Assembly: GCF_001584145.1 (NCBI RefSeq)
Contig: NZ_CP013232.1
Location: 3,410,001-3,474,000, forward strand
Direction of reading: 5' to 3'
Length of the DNA stretch: 64,000 bases
From: Collimonas fungivorans
GTDB lineage: Bacteria > Pseudomonadota > Gammaproteobacteria > Burkholderiales > Burkholderiaceae_D
Made by a program: the position numbers and the translations under genes. Below are positions 18,361 to 27,595 of this stretch, one piece after another. The notes beneath the pieces were generated by a model. That model worked only from the letters and a program-made list of their open reading frames with translations, ran no database searches and had not been told where the DNA came from. Position 1 is the first letter of the stretch. Every line of letters starts with the position of its first letter.

Positions 18361-19761
18361 TCAATCGCCGCCGTACGGCGCGTCCAGATTACCGACATAG
18401 TTGTCGAATTTCGTGTATTGCCCGAGGAAGCTGAGACGCACGCTGCCGATCGGACCGTTACGCTGTTTGCCAATAATGATTTCGGCGGTGCCCTTTTCCT
18501 GGGAATCAGGGTTGTACACCTCGTCACGGTAAATGAACAGGATGACGTCGGCATCCTGTTCGATAGCGCCGGATTCGCGCAAGTCGGACATCACCGGGCG
18601 CTTGTTGGGACGCTGCTCCAGCGAGCGGTTCAGCTGCGACAATGCAATCACCGGGCACTGCAGCTCTTTGGCCAGGCCCTTCAGGTTACGCGAGATTTCG
18701 GAAATTTCGGTAGCGCGGTTTTCACCGGCATTATTGGCCGACATCAGCTGCAAATAGTCGATGATGATCAGGCCCAGCGTGCCGCACTGGCGCGACAGCC
18801 GGCGCGCGCGGGCGCGCAGTTCGATCGAGCTGAGCGCCGGCGTTTCGTCGATGAACAGCTGGGCGTCGTTCATCTTCTGGATCGCATGGGTCAGGCGCGG
18901 CCAGTCCTCATCATTGAGGCGGCCGGTACGCAAACGGTGCTGGTCCAGCTTGCCGACCGAACCCAGCATACGCATGGCGAGCTGGGTGCCGCCCATTTCC
19001 ATCGAAAAGATCGCCACCGGCAAGCCGCTTTCGATCGCCACGTTCTCGCCGATGTTGACCGAGAATGCGGTCTTACCCATGGATGGGCGTCCCGCCACGA
19101 TGACCAGGTCGCCTTTTTGCAAGCCGGAGGTCATCTTGTCGAGGTCGATGAAGCCGGTTGAAACGCCAGTGATATCGCTCTGGTTATCGCGGTTGTAAAG
19201 TTCGTCGATGCGCTCCACTACCTGGGTCAGCAGCGGCTGGATTTCCTGGAAGCCCTGGGCGCCGCGGGCGCCCTCTTCGGCAATCGCGAAAATCTTCGAT
19301 TCCGCCTCGTCCAGCATCTGCTTGACTTCCTTGCCTTGCGGGCTGAAAGCCTGGCCGGAAATTTCATCGGCGACGGTAATCAGCTTACGCAAGACGCCGC
19401 GATCGCGCACGATCTCGGCATAGCGGCGAATGTTGGCCGCCGATGGCGTATTTTGCGCCAGCGCGTTGAGGTAGCTCAGGCCGCCGACCTCTTCCGCCTT
19501 GCCGGTGCCGCTCAGCGATTCATAGACCGTGATCACGTCAGCCGGCTTGCTGCCGTTGATCAGCTTGACCATATGCTGGAAGATGATGCGATGATCGTAG
19601 CGGTAGAAATCGTCGGCGCTGACGAAGTCCGCGATCTTGTCCCACGCCGCATTATCCAGCAGCAATCCGCCTAAAACGGACTGTTCTGCTTCGATAGAAT
19701 GGGGTGGTACGCGGAGGGAGTCTAACTGCGGATCGGACGGTGCTTTAGAAGGTGCTTTCAT
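18361..19761 (-). CDS. dnaB: Replicative DNA helicase DnaB
   Basis: 466-aa hexameric helicase that unwinds DNA at the replication fork. It has an N-terminal helical domain (residues 20-125), linker, and RecA-like C-terminal ATPase with Walker A GRPSMGKT at 224-231 and the IIIDYLQLM Walker B region. Length is normal, with no intein. It lies downstream of the rpsF-rplI cluster, separated by a terminator and so probably with its own promoter in 19762-19821. Confidence 0.97.
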   Translation of the reverse strand: MKAPSKAPSDPQLDSLRVPPHSIEAEQSVLGGLLLDNAAWDKIADFVSADDFYRYDHRIIFQHMVKLINGSKPADVITVYESLSGTGKAEEVGGLSYLNALAQNTPSAANIRRYAEIVRDRGVLRKLITVADEISGQAFSPQGKEVKQMLDEAESKIFAIAEEGARGAQGFQEIQPLLTQVVERIDELYNRDNQSDITGVSTGFIDLDKMTSGLQKGDLVIVAGRPSMGKTAFSVNIGENVAIESGLPVAIFSMEMGGTQLAMRMLGSVGKLDQHRLRTGRLNDEDWPRLTHAIQKMNDAQLFIDETPALSSIELRARARRLSRQCGTLGLIIIDYLQLMSANNAGENRATEISEISRNLKGLAKELQCPVIALSQLNRSLEQRPNKRPVMSDLRESGAIEQDADVILFIYRDEVYNPDSQEKGTAEIIIGKQRNGPIGSVRLSFLGQYTKFDNYVGNLDAPYGGD

Positions 19762-19820
19762 GGCGCGAATTATACCTGCTTCTTATAAGCGTCTTGCTGC
19801 ACTGCCAGAAAAAGGGCGTA

Positions 19821-19848
19821 AAAAAAGCCGGGAAAACCCGGCTTTTTT
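19821..19848 (-). terminator. Terminator after rplI
   Basis: GCCGGG, loop AAAA, CCCGGC, flanked by A and T runs on both sides. It closes the rpsF-priB-rpsR-rplI operon on the minus strand. Confidence 0.88.
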
Positions 19849-19877
19849 ACTGCAATGATTTTTTTGCCAACAACGTA

Positions 19878-20330
19878 TTAAACGTGTTCGCCGATCACTG
19901 CGATGACGATGTCAACTACGACGTCAGTGTGCAAAGCAACTGCAACAGGATGTTCGCCGGTTGTCTTCAGCGGGCCGTTCGGCAAGCGAACTTGTGCTTT
20001 TTCAACTGCGAAACCTTGCTTGGTCAGCGCTTCAGCGATATCGAAGTTGGTCACGGAACCGAACAGACGGCCGTCAACGCCCGATTTCTGCGAGATCTGA
20101 ACGGTCAGGCCGCTCAGTTTTTCGCCCTGGCCTTGGGCCACAGCCAGCTTGGCTGCTGCGGCTGTTTCCAGATCAGCGCGCTTCGCTTCGAATTCAGCGA
20201 TAGCCGTAGTTGTAGCACGACGTGCCATACGTTGTGGAATCAGGAAGTTACGTGCGTAACCGTCCTTGACGCGAACAACTTCACCCAGATTGCCGAGATT
20301 AACGACTTTTTCCAACAGAATGACTTGCAT
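19878..20330 (-). CDS. rplI: 50S ribosomal protein L9
   Basis: 150-aa two-domain ribosomal protein binding 23S rRNA domain V at the L1-stalk base. The N-terminal signature [20 protein letters not shown] and [10 protein letters not shown] match L9, followed by the long connecting helix and C-terminal domain. It is last gene of the S6 operon, 26 bp after rpsR. Length is that of the family. Confidence 0.97.
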   Translation of the reverse strand: MQVILLEKVVNLGNLGEVVRVKDGYARNFLIPQRMARRATTTAIAEFEAKRADLETAAAAKLAVAQGQGEKLSGLTVQISQKSGVDGRLFGSVTNFDIAEALTKQGFAVEKAQVRLPNGPLKTTGEHPVAVALHTDVVVDIVIAVIGEHV

Positions 20331-20356
20331 ATTTTTCTCCTATTTTAAGTCGTCAA

Positions 20357-20641
20357 TTAAGCGTTGTGCAGATCGGTGTATGGCAGCAGCGCCAGGAAAC
20401 GTGCGCGCTTGATCGCAGTGTCCACTTGACGTTGATAGATTGCCTTGGTGCCGGTCAGACGTGCTGGCATGATCTTGCCGTTTTCCTGAACAAAATCCTT
20501 GAGCGTGTCGACATCCTTGTAGTCAACGCTGGCAACGTGTGCAGCGGTGAAACGGCAGAATTTCTTGCGCTTGAACAGCGGGTTTTGTTGTTGACGCTTG
20601 TTTTTCAGTTTGCTTTTATCGAACTTTTTACCGAATGCCAT
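20357..20641 (-). CDS. rpsR: 30S ribosomal protein S18
   Basis: 94-aa small-subunit protein that pairs with S6 on the 16S rRNA platform. It carries the signature [11 protein letters not shown] and the conserved [19 protein letters not shown] core. Its start overlaps the end of priB by 14 bp, indicating translational coupling. The N-terminal Lys-rich extension of about 20 residues is usual in betaproteobacteria. Confidence 0.97.
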   Translation of the reverse strand: MAFGKKFDKSKLKNKRQQQNPLFKRKKFCRFTAAHVASVDYKDVDTLKDFVQENGKIMPARLTGTKAIYQRQVDTAIKRARFLALLPYTDLHNA

Positions 20642-20990
20642 TTTTGGCTCCTGTATCTAAATTTTGACTTATTAATTCATCTGCAATCTCGATTGCAGCG
20701 AAATCCGTAATGTGAAATACCAGACTTCTACCGTTGCGGCTCTTGCGTGCCATGAATCCTGTGAACCAGAAGCTGCCGCCCAATGCCGCCTGACTGAATC
20801 TTCCCGAAATCTCGCCTACGGCCAGCGCGGAGATTTCGAATTCGATCAAACGTTTGATCCCTGCTTCAATCGGTTCCGAGCGGTGCTGCAATATTGCAGA
20901 TGCGATCGGAATGCCTGCCGGTGTATAACGTATGACTTCACGTTCGGCAATGACGGCGACCAGTTGAAACACGTTATTGGCTTGGCTCAC
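20628..20990 (-). CDS. priB: Primosomal replication protein N (PriB)
   Basis: 120-aa single-stranded-DNA-binding OB-fold protein that links PriA to DnaT/DnaC in replication restart. It reads [25 protein letters not shown], as in beta- and gammaproteobacterial PriB encoded between rpsF and rpsR. Its 3' end overlaps rpsR. Moderately divergent from E. coli PriB, so position is the strongest support. Confidence 0.88.
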   Translation of the reverse strand: MSQANNVFQLVAVIAEREVIRYTPAGIPIASAILQHRSEPIEAGIKRLIEFEISALAVGEISGRFSQAALGGSFWFTGFMARKSRNGRSLVFHITDFAAIEIADELISQNLDTGAKNGIR

Positions 20991-21039
20991 TCCTGATGGA
21001 CTCGATAGCTATGCAAACTGCTGGCAGTTGCTTGGCAAA

Positions 21040-21408
21040 TCAGGCTGCCGGCGCTTCAGTGCGATGGCTCTTGGCAGCATCTTCCTTCTGCACGGCCTTC
21101 ATCATTGGCGAAGGACCGGTTTCGGCCTTCTTCAGCTTGACGGTCAGATGACGCAGCACTGCATCATTGAACTTGAAGCCGGTTTCGATTTCAGCCAGAG
21201 TTTCGCTGTCGCACTCGATGTTGAGGCAGACGTAATGTGCTTTAGCCAATTTCTGGATCAGGTATGCCAGTTGGCGGCGGCCCCAGTCTTCCACGCGATG
21301 CACGGTGCCGCCACGTGTAGTGACGATGCCTTTGTAGCGCTCGATCATTGCAGGCACTTGCTCGCTTTGATCTGGATGGACGATAAATACGATTTCATAA
21401 TGACGCAT
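21040..21408 (-). CDS. rpsF: 30S ribosomal protein S6
   Basis: 122-aa protein binding S18 and 16S rRNA. The start is ATG 21408, where AAAGGAG lies at ideal spacing and the text begins [19 protein letters not shown] as in all S6; the 12-codon upstream extension is not supported. First gene of the S6-PriB-S18-L9 operon. The Lys/Glu/Ala-rich tail after residue 100 is disordered. Confidence 0.97.
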   Translation of the reverse strand: MRHYEIVFIVHPDQSEQVPAMIERYKGIVTTRGGTVHRVEDWGRRQLAYLIQKLAKAHYVCLNIECDSETLAEIETGFKFNDAVLRHLTVKLKKAETGPSPMMKAVQKEDAAKSHRTEAPAA

Positions 21409-21483
21409 GTAAGCTCCTTTTGGACGGATTGAAAAATCGCCCACCTCGGCGTCAAGACGAGTGTGGGAAGAGGAAAACCAGCA

Positions 21484-21512
21484 ATAATACTAGCAATTGC
21501 AACAAAACTCAA
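21484..21512 (-). promoter_or_regulatory. Promoter of the rpsF operon
   Basis: On the minus strand, TTGAGT (21507-21512) and TATTAT (21484-21489) are separated by exactly 17 bp, about 75 bp upstream of rpsF. The rest of the 341-bp rpsF-lexA gap holds the lexA control region. Confidence 0.65.
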
Positions 21513-21601
21513 TGCTTTCAGCCTCCGGGTCAAGGCCAGGCGTAAGTAAATAGCTAAAGAGTGGTCGAATTGCATCAAATTGTCTTGCATTTGCACAAAT
21601 A

Positions 21602-21617
21602 CTGTACAAAAATACAG
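21602..21617. promoter_or_regulatory. SOS (LexA) box upstream of lexA
   Basis: CTGTACAAAAATACAG fits the CTG-N10-CAG gammaproteobacterial-type LexA operator. It lies 133 bp before the lexA start and directly follows a TTGCAT/TTGCAC -35-like element, which fits autorepression. Confidence 0.85.
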
Positions 21618-21749
21618 ACTGTTGTTATGCACAGCATCGGCTAGTGTAGTGCTTTGCAAATGGGGGAGCACTGCACGAAGCGCCCCCTAGCGCCGCCTTT
21701 GCTGTTTTTTCGAGCACTTCTACACCACTTTTTACGCCCAAACTACGCC

Positions 21750-22391
21750 ATGATCAAATTGACCGCCCGTCAGCAGCAAATCCTCGATCTGATCAAGGAC
21801 GCCATCGAAAACACCGGCTTCCCGCCAACACGCGCCGAAATAGCGACCGAGCTCGGCTTCCGTTCGGCCAATGCGGCGGAGGAGCATCTGCAGGCGCTGG
21901 CGCGCAAGGGCGCCATCGTGATATCGGCCGGCACCTCGCGCGGCATCCGGCTTACCGAAAGCGCCAGCCGCAGCCAGGGCACGCAACTGGCCCTGCCGCA
22001 CCCGGCGCTGATGCAGCTCAGCCTGCCGCTGATCGGACGGGTCGCCGCAGGTTCGCCGATCCTGGCGCAGGAGCATATCCAGGCCAGCTATAACGTCGAC
22101 CCTGCCCTGTTCAGCGCCAAACCGGATTACCTGCTGAAGGTGCGCGGCATGTCGATGCGCGACGCCGGCATCCTGGACGGCGACCTGCTGGCGGTCAAAA
22201 AGACCGACAGCGCCAGGAATGGCCAGATCGTGGTGGCCCGGCTGGGCGACGACGTCACGGTCAAGCGTTATCAAAAAACCGGCTCCACCATCCAGCTGCT
22301 GCCGGAAAACCCGGATTTCGAGCCTATCATCGTGACTGAGGATTTCGCCCTCGAAGGCCTTGCGGTCGGCCTGCTGCGCAGCTGGAACTAG
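21750..22391 (+). CDS. lexA: SOS repressor LexA
   Basis: 213-aa repressor of DNA-damage genes. The N-terminal winged helix begins [19 protein letters not shown] at ATG 21750; the 32-codon open extension upstream lacks homology. The self-cleavage site is A100-G101 in RVAAGSP, with the catalytic dyad S135 (GMSMRD) and K172 (VKRY). RecA* stimulates autocleavage. The upstream SOS box supports autoregulation. Confidence 0.96.
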   Translation: MIKLTARQQQILDLIKDAIENTGFPPTRAEIATELGFRSANAAEEHLQALARKGAIVISAGTSRGIRLTESASRSQGTQLALPHPALMQLSLPLIGRVAAGSPILAQEHIQASYNVDPALFSAKPDYLLKVRGMSMRDAGILDGDLLAVKKTDSARNGQIVVARLGDDVTVKRYQKTGSTIQLLPENPDFEPIIVTEDFALEGLAVGLLRSWN

Positions 22392-22420
22392 TGTCCAGAA
22401 TTACAAATTCGTTGAAGAAT

Positions 22421-22532
22421 TAAATGTGGCGAAATCGTCCCGAGACAAGGAACAAAGCACACAAGACTGGAGCCTTGCGCACATTTGTGACGCTGCATCG
22501 GGGCGGTTTCGCCACATGTTTCGCCACATTTA
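22421..22532. repeat. Short inverted-repeat element touching the trmJ stop codon
   Basis: Outer arms TAAATGTGGCGAAA (22421-22434) and TTTCGCCACATTTA (22519-22532) are perfect. Inner arms (22425-22443 and 22498-22516) match at 17 of 19 positions. The right end holds two direct copies of TTTCGCCACAT spaced 12 bp. The right border overlaps the TAA of trmJ (22530-22532). This looks like a MITE or the fused ends of a deleted IS; no coding capacity. Confidence 0.65.
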
Positions 22533-23303
22533 ACGGTCGAGGCGGCGTCGCTTGCTCAGTATCTGGCTAGAGATGCCACGCAGGATGTTGACCTCTTCGA
22601 TTTCCAGCTGGGCACGCGAAAACAGCCGCTTCAGGCGCGGCATCAGCTTTTTCGGGCTGGCCGGATCGAGGAATTCAATCTCCACCAAGGCCTGTTCAAG
22701 ATGGGCAAACATGCCGTCGATATCGGCCAGGCTGGCGGCATTGCCCTGAAATCCCACCTCGCCGCCCGTAGCTGGCGACAAATCCTCGCTGGCTGCAACC
22801 CGGCATTCATAAGCCAGCACCTGCACCGCCTGCGCCAGGTTCAGCGATGAATACTCCGGATTGGCAGGAATATTCAGCAGCACATTGCATTTTTCGACAA
22901 TCTCGTTAGGTAAACCATAACGCTCGCTGCCGAATATGACCGCCGCGTTCAGGCTGACATCGGCCGCCAGTTGGGCCGCCAAGGCGCGCGGCGCGGTCAG
23001 GGGCGGGGAAAATTCGCGCAAGCGGGCGCTCAGGGCCGCGGCGAAGTTGCAGCCCTCCAGGGCCTGCTCCACGCTGTCGACAATCCGCGCCGCCGCCAGG
23101 ATATCCTGCGCGCCGCTGGCAAATGCAACGGCTTCGTCACGCTGCAATACATCGGGGAAACGCGGATTGACCAGGATCAGCTCGGAAAATCCCATGGTTT
23201 TGATAGCGCGGGCAGCCGCGCCGACATTGCCGGGACTGCTGGTTTCAACCAGCACAAAGCGCAGCCGATTGAAAAGAGACGTGTTGGTTTTTGCCTGGTT
23301 CAT
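22530..23303 (-). CDS. trmJ: tRNA (cytidine/uridine-2'-O-)-methyltransferase TrmJ
   Basis: 257-aa SPOUT-class methyltransferase that modifies ribose 32 in the tRNA anticodon loop using SAM. Motifs: FVLVETSSPGNVGAAARAIKTMG at the N-terminus (N-G-A in the substrate loop), GSERYGLPNE (motif 2) and LNLAQAVQVLAYE (motif 3 of the knot). A C-terminal helical extension (residues 165-257) is typical of TrmJ rather than TrmL. Its stop codon lies inside the repeat at 22421-22532. Confidence 0.93.
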   Translation of the reverse strand: MNQAKTNTSLFNRLRFVLVETSSPGNVGAAARAIKTMGFSELILVNPRFPDVLQRDEAVAFASGAQDILAAARIVDSVEQALEGCNFAAALSARLREFSPPLTAPRALAAQLAADVSLNAAVIFGSERYGLPNEIVEKCNVLLNIPANPEYSSLNLAQAVQVLAYECRVAASEDLSPATGGEVGFQGNAASLADIDGMFAHLEQALVEIEFLDPASPKKLMPRLKRLFSRAQLEIEEVNILRGISSQILSKRRRLDR

Positions 23304-23467
23304 TTAAAATAGCGCCATTACGCGGATTTCTTCGACTAAAAGTTGCTTATTTTTCGAAACTTGTTTTCGAAATATGACAGGAACATCCGCATCGTTCATT
23401 ATTATCAATCATATAGGTGGTTCTGTTCCCGGTTGGCACAGTGCCGCCATTTTAACGGAACACTATC

Positions 23468-24271
23468 ATGCATCCAATGCTCAATACGGCCATCAAGGCC
23501 GCCCGCAACGGCGCCAAGGTCATCTCGCGCGCCTCTTTCGACCTCGACCTGCTGAAAGTCACCAAAAAACAGCATAACGACTTTGTCACCGAAGTCGACC
23601 AGGCTGCAGAAGCGGCGATCATTGACGTATTGAAGAATGCCTACCCGGACCATGCCATCCTGGCCGAAGAATCCGGCGCTTCCGCCAACCTGCATGACGA
23701 TAACGAAAACGTCTGGATCATCGATCCGCTCGACGGCACCACCAATTTCATCCACGGCTTCCCCCAATACTGCGTCTCGATCGCGCTGCAGCACCGCGGC
23801 CAGATCACCCAGGCCGTCGTGTACGACCCGACGCGCAACGACTTGTTCACCGCCACCAAGGGTTCCGGCGCCTACCTGAACGACAAGCGGATCCGCGTCG
23901 GCAAGCGCGACAAGATCGCCGATGCGCTGATCGGCACCGGTTTTCCATTCCGCGAAACCGAAGGCCCGGCCATGGACGAGTACATGAAAATGTTCCGCGT
24001 CATGACGCAAAGCTGCGCCGGCCTGCGCCGCCCTGGCGCCGCCGCCCTCGACCTGGCGTATGTCGCCGCCGGCCGCCTTGACGGTTTCTTTGAAAAAGGC
24101 CTGAAACCTTGGGACATCGCCGCAGGCTCCTTGCTGATCAGCGAATCGGGCGGCATCGTCGGCGATTTCAGCGGCGATTCCGACTATTTGTACAAGGGCG
24201 ATGTGCTGGCCGGCAGCCCGAAGGTATTTGCGCAGATGGTTGGCCTGCTGTCTCCGTACGCCACAAAATAA
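23468..24271 (+). CDS. suhB: Inositol-1-monophosphatase SuhB
   Basis: 267-aa Mg2+-dependent, Li+-sensitive phosphatase that in Enterobacteria also joins the rRNA antitermination complex. Metal-site motifs AEESG (66-70) and [10 protein letters not shown] (85-94) and the C-terminal [10 protein letters not shown] are intact. Divergent from trmJ with a 164-bp gap containing two TTTCGAAA-like sites. A strong hairpin follows at 24312-24356. Confidence 0.95.
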   Translation: MHPMLNTAIKAARNGAKVISRASFDLDLLKVTKKQHNDFVTEVDQAAEAAIIDVLKNAYPDHAILAEESGASANLHDDNENVWIIDPLDGTTNFIHGFPQYCVSIALQHRGQITQAVVYDPTRNDLFTATKGSGAYLNDKRIRVGKRDKIADALIGTGFPFRETEGPAMDEYMKMFRVMTQSCAGLRRPGAAALDLAYVAAGRLDGFFEKGLKPWDIAAGSLLISESGGIVGDFSGDSDYLYKGDVLAGSPKVFAQMVGLLSPYATK

Positions 24272-24311
24272 AACCCTGATTTTGATGCAACCTGCGGTTT
24301 TTAATAAATCT

Positions 24312-24356
24312 CCCGATTTTCCGGAGCAAGCCGCCGCTTGCTCCGGAAAATCCGGG
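24312..24356. other. Strong 20-bp-stem hairpin downstream of suhB
   Basis: The left arm (24312-24331) starts CCCGATTTTCC and pairs with the right arm (24336-24356) across a 4-nt CGCC loop with a single bulged G. There is no downstream T tract on either strand, so it is not a classic intrinsic terminator. Confidence 0.7.
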
Positions 24357-24463
24357 AAACACTGCTTTGCCATTTCAACTGCGCGGGCTAGCGACTACAA
24401 TGCATGCGCAACAGCGCAATTGGCTAGTCCTAACGACCATTTCTCAACTCGCAGGAGAACCAT

Positions 24464-24931
24464 ATGGCAGTCAAACCAATTCCGGACGGCTATTCTTCCG
24501 TCACTCCCTATCTGATTATCGACGGCGCCGTCGACGCCATCGCGTTTTACAAAAAAGCCTTCGATGCAGTAGAAATACTGCGCATGGATGGACCGGATAA
24601 CAGAATCGGCCATGCAGAAATCAAGATCGGCGATTCTCACGTCATGCTGGCGGACGAATTCCCGGAGATGGACATCATCAGTCCGAAAAAACTGGGCGGT
24701 GCCGGCGTCAGCATCATGCTCTACGTGGAAAATGTGGATGTGGTTTTCCCGCGCGCAATCGCCGCCGGCGGCACACAAGTGCGGCCGCTGCAAGACCAGT
24801 TCTATGGCGACCGCTCCGGCACCTTGAAAGATCCGTTCGGCCATGTCTGGACCGTAGGCACGCATATCGCCGACTATTCGGAAGAAGAAATACGCGAGCG
24901 CGCAGCAGCCTCCATGAAGAACGCCGGCTGA
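24464..24931 (+). CDS. VOC-family protein, PhnB/glyoxalase-like
   Basis: 155-aa vicinal-oxygen-chelate protein with two beta-alpha-beta-beta-beta modules. Typical text: YLIIDGAVDAIAFYKKAF, GHAEIKIGDSHVMLADE and the closing DPFGHVWTVGTH with a metal-ligand-like His. It resembles the PhnB/3-demethylubiquinone-9 methyltransferase-like subgroup, whose activities are mostly unknown. GGAG lies upstream of ATG 24464. Single-gene unit. Confidence 0.85.
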   Translation: MAVKPIPDGYSSVTPYLIIDGAVDAIAFYKKAFDAVEILRMDGPDNRIGHAEIKIGDSHVMLADEFPEMDIISPKKLGGAGVSIMLYVENVDVVFPRAIAAGGTQVRPLQDQFYGDRSGTLKDPFGHVWTVGTHIADYSEEEIRERAAASMKNAG

Positions 24932-25021
24932 ACGACAATCGCCGGCGCGATCCGCTTTGTTTCCAGGCGGATCGGCGGCCGGCATTTTATGCTGCATCGC
25001 CCCATGAGATGCCGGAATTGC

Positions 25022-25048
25022 TTGCCTGTAGCGCGCCGTTGTTATACT
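25022..25048 (+). promoter_or_regulatory. Candidate rhlE promoter
   Basis: TTGCCT (25022-25027) and TATACT (25043-25048) with a short 15-bp spacer would give a 5' leader of about 155 nt before rhlE. A long leader is common for cold-shock RNA-helicase genes. The rest of 24932-25211 shows nothing clear. Confidence 0.4.
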
Positions 25049-25211
25049 CTGCGGCGACACAGCAAATTCTCCAGTCAAATACTGCTGTCAAGGACGTTAT
25101 CGGGCCGAAGAGCAATTTCAAGCCCAGCTGACTCCAATCTCCTCTAATCCGTTTGCCTGCGACTGGCGCCTTGTAGAAGGCGACAGGCCGATATTATTCT
25201 ATTGAGTTGTC

Positions 25212-26555
25212 ATGTCTTTTTCTGAACTCGGCTTGTCCGAAGCCATCGTTCGTGCCGTAACCGAACACGGATACACTACCCCTACCCCGATCCAGACCCA
25301 GGCCATTCCTGCAGTGCTGGCAGGCGGCGATTTGCTGGCCGGCGCCCAAACCGGCACCGGCAAGACCGCCGGCTTTACCCTGCCTGTACTGCATCGCCTG
25401 TCGACTTCGGCCACCAATCCGACCGGCAGCCAGCGCCCGATCCGCGCGCTGGTGCTGACGCCGACGCGCGAACTGGCGGCGCAAGTCGAGGAAAGCGTGC
25501 GCCTGTACGGTAAATACCTGAAACTGACTTCGGCCGTGATTTTCGGCGGTGTCGGCATCAACCCGCAAATCAAGCTGCTCAAGCACGGCGTCGATATCCT
25601 GGTGTGCACCCCGGGCCGCCTGCTGGACCATATGCAGCAAGGCACCGTCAACCTGAACCACGTGGAAATCCTGATCCTGGATGAAGCCGACCGCATGCTG
25701 GACATGGGCTTCATCCGCGACATCAAGAAGATTCTCGCAGTGCTGCCGAAGAAACGCCAGAACCTGCTGTTCTCCGCCACTTTCTCGGACGAAATCAAGA
25801 TCCTCGCCGACAACCTGCTGAACTCGCCGGCCATGATCGAAGTGGCGCGCCGCAACTCGACCGTCGAAGTGATCCAGCAAAAGATCCATCCGGTAGACCG
25901 CGACCGCAAGCACCCGCTGCTGGCGCATCTGATCAAGACTCACCAATGGTCGCAGGTGCTGGTGTTTACCCGCACCAAGCACGGCGCCAACAAGCTGGTC
26001 GAGCAGTTGGAAAAAGACGGCATCAGCGGCATGGCGATCCACGGCAACAAGAGCCAGTCGGCACGCACCCGCGCGCTGGCCGAGTTCAAGGATGGCAGCC
26101 TGCAGGTGCTGGTCGCAACCGACATCGCGGCGCGCGGCATCGACATCGACCAGCTGCCGCACGTAGTCAACTATGACTTGCCTAACGTGCCCGAAGACTA
26201 CGTCCACCGCATCGGCCGCACCGGCCGCGCAGGCGCTACCGGCGAAGCAGTATCGCTGGTATGCGTGGACGAACACCAGATGCTGAAAGACATCGAGAAG
26301 CTGATCAAGCGCGAATTACCGAAGGAAGTGGTTGCCGGTTTTGAACCCGATCCGAACGCACGCGCCCAGCCGATACAGCTGCGCAGCGGCGGTGGCGGCG
26401 GCAATCGTAGTGGCGGCGGTGGCGGCGGGCGTGGACGCCAGGGCGCAGCGCCTGGCGTCAAGCCAAGCCAGGGACCATCGCGCGGCCACGGCGGCGGCAA
26501 TGGCGCGGCACCGCGTCCTGCGGCTCCGCGCCGCTCCGGCGGACGCGGCCGCTAA
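25212..26555 (+). CDS. rhlE: DEAD-box ATP-dependent RNA helicase RhlE
   Basis: 447-aa RNA helicase for ribosome assembly and RNA decay. Q-motif [10 protein letters not shown]...PTPIQ, Walker A AQTGTGKT (45-52), LDEADRML (DEAD at 157-160), SAT and [10 protein letters not shown] are all present. After residue 375 comes a long Gly/Arg-rich, low-complexity tail typical of RhlE that binds RNA without specificity. Single-gene unit, convergent with the next minus-strand gene. Confidence 0.94.
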   Translation: MSFSELGLSEAIVRAVTEHGYTTPTPIQTQAIPAVLAGGDLLAGAQTGTGKTAGFTLPVLHRLSTSATNPTGSQRPIRALVLTPTRELAAQVEESVRLYGKYLKLTSAVIFGGVGINPQIKLLKHGVDILVCTPGRLLDHMQQGTVNLNHVEILILDEADRMLDMGFIRDIKKILAVLPKKRQNLLFSATFSDEIKILADNLLNSPAMIEVARRNSTVEVIQQKIHPVDRDRKHPLLAHLIKTHQWSQVLVFTRTKHGANKLVEQLEKDGISGMAIHGNKSQSARTRALAEFKDGSLQVLVATDIAARGIDIDQLPHVVNYDLPNVPEDYVHRIGRTGRAGATGEAVSLVCVDEHQMLKDIEKLIKRELPKEVVAGFEPDPNARAQPIQLRSGGGGGNRSGGGGGGRGRQGAAPGVKPSQGPSRGHGGGNGAAPRPAAPRRSGGRGR

Positions 26556-26572
26556 GCTGTAGCGGCACTCAT

Positions 26573-26597
26573 GCGATGCCGGCCCGGCCGGCATCGC
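26573..26597. terminator. GC-rich hairpin between convergent rhlE and 26622 gene
   Basis: GCGATGCCGG (26573-26582) pairs with CCGGCATCGC (26588-26597). It lacks a T tract, but its position 18 bp after the rhlE stop suggests a terminator-like role. Confidence 0.45.
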
Positions 26598-26621
26598 AAA
26601 TCCAGCTCCCTTCTCTCTGCC

Positions 26622-27173
26622 TCAGTTCAGGCAATCAAACAAACCGTCAAAGATCGTCATGCTTGTGCCCGGCAACGGCGCGCGCAGCGGCCGGTCGCCT
26701 GCCAGAGCGCTGTAAAACGATGCGACCGGCGTCTGCGCCGCCAGCGGCGTGCGACAGGCCCAGGTGCGCGCATCGGTCACGACCTTGCCGTTGGCAGCAT
26801 CGATTTCAGCATTGCTGCCCGCAAATACCCACACGCACTCTCCCATCGTGCCGTCGGACTGCCGCACCGAGCAGCGGTAGCGCAAGGCCTGCATATTGCT
26901 GAATTCACCTTCGCAGATGGTATCGCCGCAGATATCGTCGAAATCCCGCTGCAACCGCCGCTCCAGGTCGTAGAAGACATCCCAGCCCTGCTCATGTCCG
27001 GGATAATTCACGGCATCGACATATTCGGCCGCGCTCGCCGCCGGCGCGCCAAACGCCAGGACTCCAGCAGCGCACAGCAGTGTCGCCAACCGGGCCGGCG
27101 GCTCGCCAGGCCGGCCGGACACGCATTGCGCGAAAAACCATGAAATGCGGGATAAACTGGCCAGTGCAGGCAT
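26622..27173 (-). CDS. Hypothetical secreted protein
   Basis: 183 aa as an open frame. A hydrophobic segment at about residues 29-47 (ATLLCAAGVLAFGAPAASA) looks like a Sec signal with an AxA cleavage site, so the true start may be further in. The mature part of about 135 residues has five Cys that could form disulfides (CGDTICEGEF, YRCSV, GECVWVF, WACRT and a C-terminal DCLN). No family recognised. It lies downstream of the tRNA-Arg gene on the same strand. The 230 bp up to the tRNA holds no other gene. Confidence 0.6.
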   Translation of the reverse strand: MPALASLSRISWFFAQCVSGRPGEPPARLATLLCAAGVLAFGAPAASAAEYVDAVNYPGHEQGWDVFYDLERRLQRDFDDICGDTICEGEFSNMQALRYRCSVRQSDGTMGECVWVFAGSNAEIDAANGKVVTDARTWACRTPLAAQTPVASFYSALAGDRPLRAPLPGTSMTIFDGLFDCLN

Positions 27174-27403
27174 GCAATTCTCCTTCGGTTCAAGACCTCG
27201 GTGGCGACATCAAATAGATGCCAATAATGCATCATAATTTGCTTGCGCCGCTCAGCCAATAAGCGCGGGCCTAACTTGACCGAAAGGAAATTTGACGGGA
27301 ATGAAACAGGCAGGAAAAATCCGCGGACATGTGTCGCGGACGAAATATTGCAGATATGAATGTTGACAACGGGATGCTGTACTGAAAGTCAGGCTAAAAC
27401 TGG

Positions 27404-27478
27404 TCCGGCCGGAGGGAATCGAACCCCCAACATTTCGGGTAGAAGCCGAATGCTCTATCCAGTTGAGCTACGGCCGGA
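27404..27478 (-). tRNA. tRNA-Arg (anticodon TCT)
   Basis: On the minus strand a full cloverleaf folds: acceptor TCCGGCC/GGCCGGA, D-stem AGCTC/GAGC, anticodon loop CTTCTAC (anticodon TCT), TpsiC loop GGTTCGATTCC. CCA is encoded at 27401-27403. Reads AGA codons. Confidence 0.95.
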
Positions 27479-27556
27479 TTCATACGCCTGTCGCCTTGAT
27501 TCCGATCGTGAGATCGCTTCACTGCTGAGCTTGCTTTTCTTCAAGCACAAATGAAA

Positions 27557-27584
27557 AATGGGGCTGTCCGAAGACAGCCCCATT
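27557..27584 (-). terminator. Terminator between tRNA-Pro and tRNA-Arg
   Basis: AATGGGGCTGTC, a CGAA loop (TTCG on the minus strand), GACAGCCCCATT. A/T runs flank both sides. It separates the two tRNA genes into distinct transcripts. Confidence 0.82.
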
Positions 27585-27595
27585 TTATTTTTTGG

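Noticed and set aside
22421-22532. Intrinsic terminator shared by lexA and trmJ
   Set aside because: The arms are separated by over 80 bp and no T tract follows, so a repeat element fits better.
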